Below, in pieces: positions 40,923 to 51,229 of a stretch of DNA of 64,000 nt. Location of the stretch: the NCBI RefSeq assembly GCF_000234665.1, contig NC_018314.1, forward strand, positions 124,001 through 188,000. Reading direction: 5' to 3'. Origin of the DNA: Leishmania mexicana MHOM/GT/2001/U1103. Lineage: Eukaryota > Euglenozoa > Kinetoplastea > Trypanosomatida > Trypanosomatidae. The notes beneath the pieces are model-generated. The model was not told the origin of the DNA and made no database searches. It worked only from the letters and a program-made list of their open reading frames with translations. The position numbers and the translations under genes were made by a program. Numbering within the stretch: position 1 is the stretch's first letter; each line of letters begins with the position of its first letter.

Positions 40923-41408
40923 ATGCCGTGTCCACCTGGAAGTGGTCTGGCCGTTGCGCTGGCGATCAGCGTGGGCACCATCCTCTTCCTCGGCGGCAGC
41001 TTCCTGTATGAATGGTACACGCAGCGCAGCGAGGCAGCGCACGCGGAGGAGGTTGAAACAGGCTACTACCGCCTGCCACCGCCGAAAGACTGCGCGGCGG
41101 CGTGCGTGAAGGCGATCGAGGAGGACCTGTTGGAGCAGAGGCTGGAGTTTGGCGGCGGTGTCAGGCGGCAGGAGGCGCACGGCAGCGGTCGCGGCAGTCA
41201 CCGTGGGATGTGCGTCTGCTGTTTTGAGCGGCGGCAGCGGTTCATGTTTGTGCTGTGCCGCCACATCTGCCTCTGCGAGCCCTGCCTCATTCAGGCTGCC
41301 CGCACCTACGAGGAAACGGTGTTGCTCGGGTCGTTTGATGGCCCGGTGAAGATGCCGTGCCTTGTGTGTCGCAGGGTCAGCTACATTGTGAAGATATTTG
41401 CATCATAG
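40923..41408 (+). CDS. Membrane-anchored RING finger protein, paralogue 1
   Basis: 161 residues from ATG 40923 (MPCPPGSGLA); an open frame upstream starts only at a TTG in UTR-like sequence. A single hydrophobic segment at about residues 8-30 (GLAVALAISVGTILFLGGSF) precedes YEWYTQ. The C-terminal domain has C97-x2-C100-x11-C112-x-H114-x3-C118-x2-C121, then MPCLVC near 145: the C3HC4 RING pattern of the IAP/MUL1 type. This predicts an E3 ubiquitin ligase on a membrane with the RING in the cytosol; which membrane is unknown. The tail YIVKIFAS is shared with the paralogue at 44358-44969 (YVVKTYAS), as are YTQ and the GYY-LPP motif after the membrane segment. Acidic and basic linker between the domains is poorly conserved. 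Confidence 0.85.
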   Translation: MPCPPGSGLAVALAISVGTILFLGGSFLYEWYTQRSEAAHAEEVETGYYRLPPPKDCAAACVKAIEEDLLEQRLEFGGGVRRQEAHGSGRGSHRGMCVCCFERRQRFMFVLCRHICLCEPCLIQAARTYEETVLLGSFDGPVKMPCLVCRRVSYIVKIFAS

Positions 41409-42546
41409 AAGGGAGGCATCCCTATGCGGGTGCTCGCCGTCGTGCGGGGGTGAGGCGGGCGAGCAGCATTCAGTGTCCGGCGCGTCGGCGGTGGGGGTGG
41501 GGCGTACTCTGTCGTGGGTGTTACCACTACTGGTGTATCACTGCACGGGACGCGAACACACCCGTCCCATCCTACTTTCTCTCCCTCTTAGCCGGGCTGC
41601 TCGCTTCGATGCTCCCTTTTCTTTTTCTGAAGGATCTGCTCACGCTCCCGCGTGTCTTTGGCCTCAGCACCATGTGTGTCGCCGCACAGGCCACCACACG
41701 ATGCCTTCATGTCGGCCATGTTCGGCTTCCGCAACGTGCGCCCCTCTGTATCTCTTCGCAGGCGTGCCGTTCGACCCCGCGCACAGCGACGGACGGACAG
41801 AAGAGAGAGAAGGGGGGAGGGACGGGCCGAAAGGCTCGCGTGCCGACGCGATGTTGTGTTCGCCGGCGGCTCGTCATTCTGTTGTTCTGCGCACCCGAAC
41901 CAAGAGGGGAGCACCTTTGCCGGGAGAGAGACGCCCAGGATGCCGTCGGGAGGAGGCGGGAAAGCTTGGCGCAACCCCACTCTTCGCGCGCCTCTTGGCC
42001 TTCTTTTTATTGTTGTCCAGCTGCTCTTCACTTTCTCACGCACGCGCGCATGTAGATCGCCTATCAGGTGTTGTAGCGACGACTGCTGCCACATGGGGTG
42101 CACGGCACGGGCCAGCCCACCCAACCCATTCGGACGCACCGCAGTGAGCTGTGAGAGCATAAATCGAGAAATTGTGCGGCCTCGTGTACTGCGAGCTGTC
42201 CTGTCGGAAGCCGCGCGAAGGGCCGTGCACCTGCTCTGGTTGCCTCCTCTCGGGGCTCACGGACGCGCCCCTCTCCTGTATACATCACCTCGACAGGCCT
42301 GGAAAGGGGGGGAGGGCACGCGACACGTTGGGTCGAGCGCCGCACACAGGTCCATCCTGCGCCGCGCACCGTCATTTTTTTCCCCGTCGCATTCTCGCCG
42401 TATCCTTCGGCACATCGGAGCCGAGACGACGTGTGGCTGCTTCAACGTTTTTTTTTGGTTCTCTGAGTCGTTAGTTGGCTGGCGTTGTCGGGGAGGCTTC
42501 CGGGTCGAGCGGCGCGGGTCACACATGCATCCGTAGCTCGCAGGTC

Positions 42547-42664
42547 TCTCTCCCTCTGAGTCTGCGTCCAACTCAGTGGACACACACACACACAAACACA
42601 CAGGGACGGGACGGTGAGTGTGTGTGTGTGTCCACTGAGTTGGACGCAGACTCAGAGGGAGAGA
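42547..42664. repeat. Perfect inverted repeat, 47-bp arms, 24-nt loop
   Basis: Left arm 42547-42593 begins TCTCTCCCTCTGAGTCTGCG and runs into a CA tract; right arm 42618-42664 is its exact reverse complement. Pairing ends at 42594/42617 (A opposite A) and at 42546/42665. As RNA it would form a 47-bp hairpin; as DNA a cruciform. About 30 bp of each arm is unique sequence rather than microsatellite. Confidence 0.95.
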
Positions 42665-43062
42665 CACACACACACGCACAGGCTGGGCTGAATGCGGTGA
42701 TGAAGAGAAGGATCCCCCTTTCGGTCTGCGGAGGCGCTGCGGCTCGCAAGGCTTTCTTAACGGGTGCTGCTGCGCTGCTGATGTTTGGGGTAGTCCGTCT
42801 CGGTGGCAGTGACACCACGCGCGCGGCCGTGAGCGGAATCGAACGAAGGCTCGTCGTCGTCTCGCTCGTGCGGTGAGAAAAGCCGAGGATGAAGATGACG
42901 AGGCCACCGCGAAAAATAACAAAGAAAGGGGCAGTGGTACTTGAACCGACCGTCTCCCCCCCCCCTCTCTCTCCCCGCGCGACGCCCTGGTAATCGATGC
43001 GGACGAGTCCATGAACGCGGGCAATGCGTGTGCTGCTGTGAGCGTGCCCAAAAAAAAAATTC

Positions 43063-43330
43063 ATGCTTCTCGAAGACCTGCAACTGTGCCTGTACAACGC
43101 AGGTCTGATGTACATCGGATTTTTCCCTACGTGGGCACGAAGCTGCGCGGCGAGTTTGTCGGGCCGATGCAGTTGTCGCGTCCGCTGTGCCGCGAGGTTG
43201 GCCCAGTCGTCAAGAGCTTCCATGCTTACCTGGCACGCAAGTCCCCGTGTGGCGCCCGCGCTAAGAAGTCGTCGGCTGATGGGGTGCCCTTCCGGTATTA
43301 CTCCACGTTGTGTTTATCGTGGCTAGTTTT
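43063..43330 (+). pseudogene. Possible broken small gene (frameshifted coding-like stretch)
   Basis: From ATG 43063 the frame reads MLLEDLQLCLYNAGLMYIGF and then degrades. Near 43128 a different frame takes over and reads YVGTKLRGEFVGPMQLSRPL followed by about 45 more residues with strongly GC-rich third positions, as in real genes here. A one-base indel between the two parts would explain this. The reverse strand also has an open frame (ending near 43223 at its ATG), so the coding strand is not certain. I recognise no family. Confidence 0.25.
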
Positions 43331-44357
43331 TGCTCGTCTCATCATTGGAAGCTCTCTCGTGCGAGCACGGCCGTTTCCCCGCTCTGCACCTCTGCCCCAC
43401 GCCCTCCATCAGCTCACTGCGCACACACGCAGTGAGCGGAAAGCCTCCCCTAAGGCTTCTACTCTGCCGTCTCCCTCGGACTTGCGCTGGGCCGGCAACC
43501 TTCTGTCGTTGATGATGTCGCCTTTTCTTCGCTCACACATTTTTTTTGTTGTGGCGTGGTGTACACACTTCCTGTGTTGCGTATTGGCGTCTGCGCGTGT
43601 GTATGCGCTTGGTTGTTGCCGGTGCAGCAACTCCTGCTGCTGCTGCTGCCTCTCTTCCCCCCTTCCTTTGGCCCCGGTATACGTTCACCAACTCGTATCC
43701 CTGCGCTCACCAGAAAGTGTGTTACTCGCGGCTGTGCATGTCATCGTCATCACCAGTGCATTTCTTCTCTGTTTTCCGCTTGCCTTCGACCTCTCTGTCT
43801 CTCTATTTCTGCACCCACTCCCCACCCCACCCCCTGTTCCTGTCACCGGTGTTGTTCTCCCGCACATGCGCGTGGTGCACCCAGCACACCGAGCCAATCA
43901 CGTCAGACATCACACGCACGCAGCGAGAGAGAGATGGCAGCGTGGAAGAAGAAGAAGATTGGCGATCGGGGCGCCCGTCTGTCTCACTGCGACGGTGGAC
44001 GATAGACATGCTTCCTGGCCCTTCCGTGTTCCAGTGCACTCGCACTTGAACACCACCAACGTCACGCCAAAGGGGTGCACGTCGACGGACTTGTCATGCG
44101 GGGCGACTTCGCCACCCCCCCCCCAATGTCTCCTACGTATTCTACTGTTGGTACACACACACTCTCCTCCGATTCCGCGCGGCGGAACGTCTTCCTGCAC
44201 ACACACACACACATACGTATAGCGCCTTTTTCGCTATTCTCGAGTACACAACCGCGACCTGTCCCAGCACGCCCAACCCACTCGCCGGCACACACGATAC
44301 CGCCGCTCCGGCTCTGGGGCCCGTTGTCTCCACTTCGGCCAACTATCGCAGCCACCG

Positions 44358-44969
44358 ATGCAGCCACTGCGAGAGGAGAGCAACGATCACCGCCGGCGGA
44401 GGCGGGGCAGCAACGCTGAAGATGAAGACCCGCGCAGAAAGCGGGGCAGTGATAGAAGCATAGGCGCTGCTATGGCCTTGGCCTTCAGTGCTGGCGCCCT
44501 AGTGTTCGCAGGCGCTAGCGCACTCTACTCCTGGTACACCCAAGAAAAGGCCCAGCGGGACCAGGGCTACTACTACCTTCCACCGCGGGACGGCGACACC
44601 GCACCCGAAACGGGAGCGGCCGCGGCGTTCAAGTCATCCTTCCTCGCTGCCTCTGCCGCCGCTGACGGGGCGAGGGAAACAGCGGCAAAGAATGCGCCAC
44701 CTCACAGCCCCGACGCACTCTCTGATGGATGCGGGGTGTCGCTCCCCGGCGAGGCGGAGGGTGGTCAACCTTGTGTCTGCTGTCTCGAGCGCCACCAGTC
44801 CTTCATGTTTGTGCAATGCCGCCACATCTGCCTCTGTGAGCCGTGTCTTATCCAGCTTGGCCGGGCCTACGAGGACAACAGGCTGCGTGCCCGCTTCGAC
44901 GGACCAGTTCAAATGCCATGCCCTGTTTGTCGGACCGTCGGTTACGTTGTGAAGACATATGCCTCGTAG
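44358..44969 (+). CDS. Membrane-anchored RING finger protein, paralogue 2
   Basis: 203 residues from ATG 44358 (MQPLREESND). Basic N-terminus with an Arg run (HRRRRRG), then a hydrophobic segment at about 35-58 (IGAAMALAFSAGALVFAGAS) followed by LYSWYTQ and GYYYLPPRDG, matching paralogue 1. An Ala-rich linker of about 70 residues leads to the RING: CVCCLERHQSFMFVQCRHIC, then LCEPC, and MPCPVC, with the same Cys/His spacing. Predicted membrane-bound E3 ubiquitin ligase. RING plus tail are about 75 percent identical to paralogue 1, while the N-terminus and linker differ, so this is an old tandem duplication with conserved catalytic end. No targeting peptide is obvious. Confidence 0.87.
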   Translation: MQPLREESNDHRRRRRGSNAEDEDPRRKRGSDRSIGAAMALAFSAGALVFAGASALYSWYTQEKAQRDQGYYYLPPRDGDTAPETGAAAAFKSSFLAASAAADGARETAAKNAPPHSPDALSDGCGVSLPGEAEGGQPCVCCLERHQSFMFVQCRHICLCEPCLIQLGRAYEDNRLRARFDGPVQMPCPVCRTVGYVVKTYAS

Positions 44970-47900
44970 AGTTGTCCGCGCGTGCGGTGTGTGCGTGCGT
45001 GTCCCCGCCTCCCCAAAATAAAAAATTTTGAATAGCTCCACGCGGCACGCGGGGTGCTGGCCATGCTTACCAACGCACACGTGTGTGCACGCGGGCACAT
45101 GATCACCGCCTCATTCATTTTCTTTTTCGTCTTCTGCTGCTGCTGATGTTGTACGGTGCGGTGATGTTGGCATTGCTTCTCCATCACTCGGTCCGTCGCT
45201 CGGTGTCTCGCCCTCACTTCTCTCTCCGTGTGCCTTTGCCACTTTTTCCTTGTTCTGGCGAGCGCTGGTGGCGGTGACCGCGCTGCCTTGTTTCCTCGTA
45301 CGCCGTTCTGCAATGCATTCTTCGTGTGGTTTTTCGTCGTTGCTGTGGCTGCTGCCGGTGTGGTGCCCTCCGTCCGTGCAGCCGCCTCCTCCTGTGCACT
45401 CCCCCTTATTTTTCCTTGGCCTTCATTCAGGGGTCACTGTCACTGGGGCTCAGCCCCCTCCCCTCCCCACACACACACACACATGCGTACATACGCGCCA
45501 CCCCTTCTCGCGACTCCACGCACCGTAGCGGCATTCCCTTAAGCACACGCATGAGCGAGGCTGTTCTGTGTGTGTGTGTGTGTGTGTGCTCTTGCTAGCC
45601 TGCATCTTGTGGGCCGTGACGCTCCGTTCCTCTACCGAGGCCTCGACGATGCCTTGCCGTGGAAGGCGTGTGTACTTCTATCTTGGTGGGGCGGGGGGGA
45701 GGGGGGGGCAGAAGCTAGGGAGTGGATGTGGTAGAAACACACGAATATATATATATATATTATAACGAAGCTCGTGCCACTTTACTTGACGCGACATCTC
45801 AAATTTCGCCTGCTCCTGTCCGCCGTGCGTGCTTCTGGATTCTTGGTGGACCTCCGTGGCGCAGGGGAGGATACGAAGTAACGAGGGAAGGTACCCCACA
45901 GACACATCCTTCAAGGTGTCCGCCCCGGAGATGGGGGGATACATATACATGTATATCATGTCTCGGGGTTACCCAAGCTGGCGGTAACACGAAGTGGGAC
46001 AGCGGCCACAGGCATGTCTGTGCTCCCCTCCACCTCTCCAAGATGTGCCGGCAAGCGGCGTGTGAAGAAACAGGGGAAGCAGCATGCAGCGAGTGCGACC
46101 TCCATGGTTACTTGGTGACACCAGACCGCCGGATTCCTCCTCGCTGCGATAATGCGCCAGGCTACATGTGTGCAGGTCATCCATTCCTTTTCTTGCTCCA
46201 CCCCACCCCACCCCTCCCTTTACTCCTCCTCCCCCTCACCTCCCAATACCGTCTCGCCTTCCCTCATCAGCTGATCCCATTATGCCCATCAGCTCGACCT
46301 CCCCTTCACGGCTCTTCTGAGCTGCGTCCGCGCACGCACTGCGCTGAAGCAAGCCTCCCCCCGCCCTTCCACATCTGCCACGCCTTTCCTGTGTGCTTTC
46401 GCCAACTGCCATCCACATCCGCGCCTTTGAACCAATTCGGTGTCTCTCTGCCAGTGGCAGATGTATGTGTGTATTCTGTGGTGGTGGAGGAGGGGGGGGG
46501 CGTACTGGACAGGGGATGCCGGGCGTCGAACTCTCGCCCGCTTTGCGCGCTCTCCCCACTGCCTCCTCTCCTCCCGAAGCGAGCACGTGCGGGTGCGACA
46601 GTCCCTGCGCGAGTGCTTTTTTTTCATAGCGAGATCTCCGTATTCTCTGTATGCCGATCGCGGTACACCTCACTCGGGGCATAACGCTGCCACGAGATCG
46701 GGGGATGGCAAGGATTGAGAGCTCTTTGCTCTGTCGAGGCGCGGTGCTTATTCGACCTGTCAGTGTCACTTGTAGTGTCCATCCACTCTGAGAAATAGCC
46801 CCTCCCACTGCGGTGGACCTCATGGGCGGCCCCTTCTCTCCCTCTCTCGTGATGTCCATTGCCCTAGCCTTCAGAGGACGGCCCCCCGTCCACCCACCCA
46901 GTGAAACCGGAAGATGGAGAGGACAGGCGGCTCCACACACTCGCCAGTACACACACATAAACACATCGTATACGCGTATCGCCTCTCTGAACGAAGACGC
47001 CATCTGTTCCTGCCGGCTGCAGCCCTTGGCGTCAGCGGCAGGATCGCACGCACCACCCTCCCAGAAGCCGGATCGACGGAGGCGACTATGCCAACTCGCT
47101 CAATGGACTCGGTGTAGCTATCGTTCTCACCTGCTTCCCCCGCTTATCCTGAGGCGCGGAAAAAGCAAGTACATGCATGCATGTGTGCAACCTGTGTAAG
47201 TGTGCATCCTTACGCACCTCTTGTACACCAGCCCCCATCTTTTGCGTTTCGTGATTCATGTGTACGTGTGTGTGTGTGTGTGTGTGCGGTGGTACACGAA
47301 TGGGCAAGTAAAGACCCGTCGCGGGTGGGGCACACAGAGAGAGAGAGACACGCTGCGGCGGCGGCTGCCACACCTCGAAGACTTCGAGAAAGAAAGGGGG
47401 AATGGCTGCGTCAGACGTATGTGCTTGTGAAGCCGGGTTTTGGGGCGGGAGGGTAGGGGAGGGGGAGGCTGGGGTAAGACGACGCCTTCCTCGTCACCTG
47501 CACTCTACTTGCTTGTTGAAGAGGGAGAGATGGAGAGAGCGAACGGGTCGGCAAAGCGCGAGACGAACTCCTCGTCCCGCTCGGTCCCATCACTCCCTCC
47601 CCCCTCCCTCACGTCGTCCCTCCCTGCTCCTCTTCTGCTGTTTCGCTGATCGTTCCACGCCGGTTCGAATTCTTTTATGGATCCCACGTTCGCCTCCCCT
47701 CGCCCGCCTCCCTTCAGTTCATCCCACCGCACACACACACACACGTGTAACTGTGCGTGTGCGTGTATGTGAGTGTGTGAGATAGGCGGCCGAGGCTGTG
47801 TTTCCCAGTCCTCCCCCTTTGTTACCGCTACTACCACATCAGTCTTCTGCTTGCGTTCTGTTTCGCTTTTCAACCACGGCTCTCCCTCCCTCGCCCCATC

Positions 47901-48087
47901 TTCCCATTCTGCCGCACGCGTCTTCGCCACTGCCATCAGTACACACACACACACACACACCTCCTCCTCCTCCTCCCCCTGCTCCCATCTCAAGCGCCTG
48001 CCACACGCACTTCTCTCGGAAAGCACTCCAAGCAAACATCTTGTCCGCTCCTTCCTCCGCGCGTGCTCTGCACGGTAACAAAGCACA
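44970..48087. other. 3.1-kb spacer, no intact gene
   Basis: Mixed UTR-like sequence with GT tract 45568-45589, TA tract 45745-45761, CA tract 47939-47960. Around 45780-46165 and 46640-46880 base composition becomes balanced, which elsewhere in this window marks old repeat insertions; no shared words with the other blocks found by eye. Confidence 0.45.
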
Positions 48088-48339
48088 ATGCCGTCTGGAA
48101 ACGGATGTCGTGCCAACCAACGCCGTGAGCGCGAGATGAAGAAGGCGCAGAGCGCCGGCGTCAAGCACACTTCCGATGATATGAAGAAGCATGAGCAGAG
48201 CAAGAACGCCATTCAGTGCAAGGTGTGCCTGCAGGGCTTCCCCCGAACGGTGCGCCGCCCGGAGCTGGAGCAGCACTTCGAGAAGCACTCAAAGGTAGGC
48301 AAGTTCTTCGAGGAGGTGTTCCCCGACTTTACGGAGTAA
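48088..48339 (+). CDS. Small zinc-binding protein, At2g23090/ZNF706-like (4F5-type N-terminus)
   Basis: 83 residues from ATG 48088. The N-terminus MPSGNGCRANQRREREMKKA is the Arg/Lys-rich 4F5-like start, followed by a KHEQSKNAIQCKVCLQGF core with C44-x2-C47 and H63-x4-H67 (HFEKH), then an acidic FPDFTE end. This is the pattern of the small conserved eukaryotic zinc-binding family with plant At2g23090 and human ZNF706. Length and order fit the family (about 75-80 aa). Molecular role is poorly known. Codon use is GC-rich and the frame intact despite small size, and it sits alone between two repeat-rich spacers. Confidence 0.88.
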   Translation: MPSGNGCRANQRREREMKKAQSAGVKHTSDDMKKHEQSKNAIQCKVCLQGFPRTVRRPELEQHFEKHSKVGKFFEEVFPDFTE

Positions 48340-48452
48340 AAGAGAGGGAAGCGAGCAGAGAGAAGCGGAAGGGAGTCTGGAAGTGTCCGCCGGCACACAC
48401 ACCCACACACACACAAAACACCGCGACGACCAAGTCAGCAACAAAGGAACGC

Positions 48453-49361
48453 GCATGCGCCACCCGCCGTGAATCTACCGCTGTTGCACCACGGCTATAT
48501 CCTCTGGTTGTCTGGGAGAAGCCATCGGCCGTGGCATCGGGGGAGCATGCGCCTAATGGGCCCGTTCCACCCGTTCCTCGGATACGTGCTGAGCAGACCG
48601 CGTCCGACGGGCGTGGGCGGACTGCATACCTTGATCTCAGCGGGCAGCGTCCGGGGTTGTGCTCGAGGGCAGCAAGTCGTGGCGTCTGTCGCTCGGATAA
48701 CAGAGGGTGGTGGTCTCTCGATACATGTCGCATGAGCTCAAGGGGGATGTTAGTCAGCTGCAGGCCAGGGCCCGCCGAGACCTTGGGCTTTGCCTGTGTG
48801 CCGTGCTTTGGTCTCAGTCGCCTTCAGCCGCCTTCAGCCGCGGCATCCCATAATACGCTGTGAGGACTCTCCGGATGGGAGTCTGGAGTACTGAATAGTG
48901 CAACTCGAGGCTGCTCTTGTCATGCTCCCGGCACCCGTGCCTCATCAACCCGCACCTTGTTGGATGGAGGAGATGCCGCACACGTTGCACACGTGCACTT
49001 TGGGGCTCATTCGCATGCATGTCACTGCACCACTTCGTCCACCGCTCGGGCTCTTCTCTCCGGATACTCTGTTGGAACTTCGGCATACCGTAGCAGCCAT
49101 ACTGGACAACGTGGGCGCACAGTGCTCTCGTTTTTTTATTCGATTCAGGAGCGTGTTCCAGGACGACCTTGTTGCCCGAGTCTGTGTGTGTGTGTGTGTG
49201 TGTGGATGGCTTGCCCGCGTGCGCCGCGACGGGTGGGACGCCGCCATGATTCTGTGGCGGCACGGGGCACTCCACGCTCCCCTACATCCGCACGCCTCTC
49301 ATAGGCATGGGGTGGGTCAAGGGAAACGGGCTCGCGGACAGACACGCGTCTGCACACAAGA
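48453..49361 (-). repeat. Large inverted repeat, arm 2 (909 bp)
   Basis: Reverse complement of 16561-17465. Starts 113 bp after the zinc-protein stop codon, so it probably lies in that gene's 3' UTR. Its CA/TG tract (49182-49204) has 11 units versus 9 in arm 1; I found no other difference in the compared parts. The two arms are 31 kb apart. Confidence 0.95.
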
Positions 49362-49990
49362 AACTCATAGTTTGTCGATCTGAAGGGGGCATAGAGGGGC
49401 AGTCATAGACACCCAACAGGGAAGCCCACGCAGCGCGGGCGGGTTGTGCGTATTCAGGTTACTGCATGCAACGCCATAGTGTAAAGTGAGGTGTGCCTTT
49501 AGCTTCGACGTCCTCACAACAAACACAGACAGGGGCGGAGGCTCTGGCGGGCGTGTGGGAGCATACCACAGCGCCAGCGCACTAGTAGGCAGCAGACCAT
49601 CTGCACTCCATGCGGTTGCTGCCAGTTACCTGCTGCTGCGGGAATCCAAAGTACGGAAAGGTGCCCCTGCGGAGCTGGGCGAGGATGGTCTCCTGTCGTC
49701 TCGCAAGCGCAGCACCATTGCTCTTCTGGTGTGGGTTAGCTGCCACCAAACAACTGGCATGATTTGTAGTGGGCTGCTCCAAGCGTCATCATGCCCGCGA
49801 GCCTATTCGGCACAACGCCAGGCCCAGCCCTCTCTGCGGACACCAAGTGTTGGCAAGCGTACCCGAGCAGGGGGGGCTGCAGGCTGCTTGGACTCCCCAC
49901 AAAGAGTAGAATACTGGACCCCTGTGTGATGCCACGCACTGAAGTAACCGGCACGCCCACAGATGGAAATAGAACGACTATAGATATGAA
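49362..49990. other. Balanced-composition block next to inverted-repeat arm 2, possible retroelement remnant
   Basis: About 630 bp unlike the CT-rich spacers around it. No intact gene. On the minus strand a broken frame reads RGITQGSSILLFVG at about 49920, reminiscent of the reverse-transcriptase block B (G-x-x-Q-G-S), and continues for about 50 residues. This is a weak resemblance. It is absent next to arm 1. Confidence 0.25.
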
Positions 49991-51229
49991 TGCAGCAGCG
50001 GAGCGCGGCGGGCGGTTGTTGTCTCTCTCTTTCACACACACACACGTGCACGCGCACGAAACAAGGACGTGTCTCCGCGTCATCGCGTGTTGCAGTTTCG
50101 TTCTGCTGCCGTTCTTTTTTAGGTCTCGTCTGCTGTGCGTTCCTCAGTCAGGCACGTCGCAAAACGTAACCGCATACACCCATACACGCGATCACGCCAC
50201 CGTGTACTCGGGGTTTGCACAGAGCCAAGGGACTACAGGATGAAATGGTCGTGGTGTGTGTGTGTGTGTGGAGGGGGTATGTGTACATATATATATATGT
50301 GAGTGTGTCTACGTGGGTGCCTGTGTGTTTTCGCTTCGTCCTTTCCTCCTTTTTCTCTGTGAAGTGTGCCTTTGCGTACCGCCCCTCTGACGCCTCACCT
50401 TCTGTTCCGCGGAGAGGCGGCGCTGCCCTCGGTGTGTCTCTGCCCCGTCTGAGCTCTGCGACTCGTCATCCCGGCAACATATCGTCCTTCTCCCAAGGGA
50501 ACAGCAGCTCGGGTCTCAAGGGAAGGGCAGCAGTCCCGTTTCGATGAGGCGGCGGCGAACCATAGGCGCCTTCCCCCCTCCCCTTCCACCTTCTCTCCTC
50601 CGTCGCCCCACCGCCACCTCCGTCGCACGCGCGAATCCGCTCAGTCTCTGCGTGTTTCCTTTGCGACGTTGGAGGTGTGAGCAGCGGAGGCGAGGCGCGC
50701 AGCGCCTTTACTAGGCCGCTCTCCATCGAGAGGAGAGGAGGCCATGTGGCCCGACACGGAGAGCGCGACCCGGGGGGAAGACATGCACACACACACGCAC
50801 ACACACACAAAGCCCCAAACGCAGCACCGACGGAACGCGCCAATCGAAGAGGCACCTTGACAGTGGGACACCTTTCCGTTACCGGCCCTGCGCTCCCTGC
50901 TGTGTCACCATACAGCGGCCAGTGGTCAAGTCTTCCGCTTCGTGAATAGCTATTCACCATGAATTGTACACCTCCTGAGCTGCACTATACCTCATCTTCC
51001 TTTGAAACTGAGTAGCTCCAATCCAAATCACTCCCCACACCCATTTCCGCCATTCACAGACCCATCTCCCCGTGCCCCCTCCCTGTCCCCTCCCTCCCCA
51101 GATCCACCAGCGCATCCCATCCCGCTATACCCTCTCCCCCGCCCGCACGCACGCGCACACCGCCGTGCACAAGCCCTCGCCCTCGCCACCACACCCCACC
51201 GCCCGCAGCGCCCCCGCGCCCGCAGACCC
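49991..51229. other. 5' flank of GP63 array
   Basis: GT and TA tracts (50251-50300), CA tract (50784-50810), and a pyrimidine-rich stretch ending in the candidate GP63 splice acceptor. No gene supported. Confidence 0.5.
51075..51101 (+). promoter_or_regulatory. Candidate trans-splice acceptor of GP63-A
   Basis: Polypyrimidine tract (CCCCCTCCCTGTCCCCTCCC and on) ending in the first AG at 51100-51101, 129 nt before the ATG. The same tract and distance occur before copies C, D and E. Confidence 0.6.

Larger units (their letters stand above)
41409..44357. other. 2.95-kb spacer between RING paralogues
   Basis: Contains a perfect 47-bp inverted repeat (42547-42664) and a stretch with coding-like third-position bias at about 43063-43330 (listed separately). 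Otherwise mixed UTR-like sequence; I support no intact gene. Confidence 0.55.

Noticed and set aside
42925..42950. tRNA-like GGTTCAAGT on the minus strand
   Set aside because: No 5-bp T stem and no cloverleaf around it.
43011..44222. 403-residue ORF before RING paralogue 2
   Set aside because: Only its first about 100 residues have coding-like bias; the rest is CT-rich UTR without conserved sequence.
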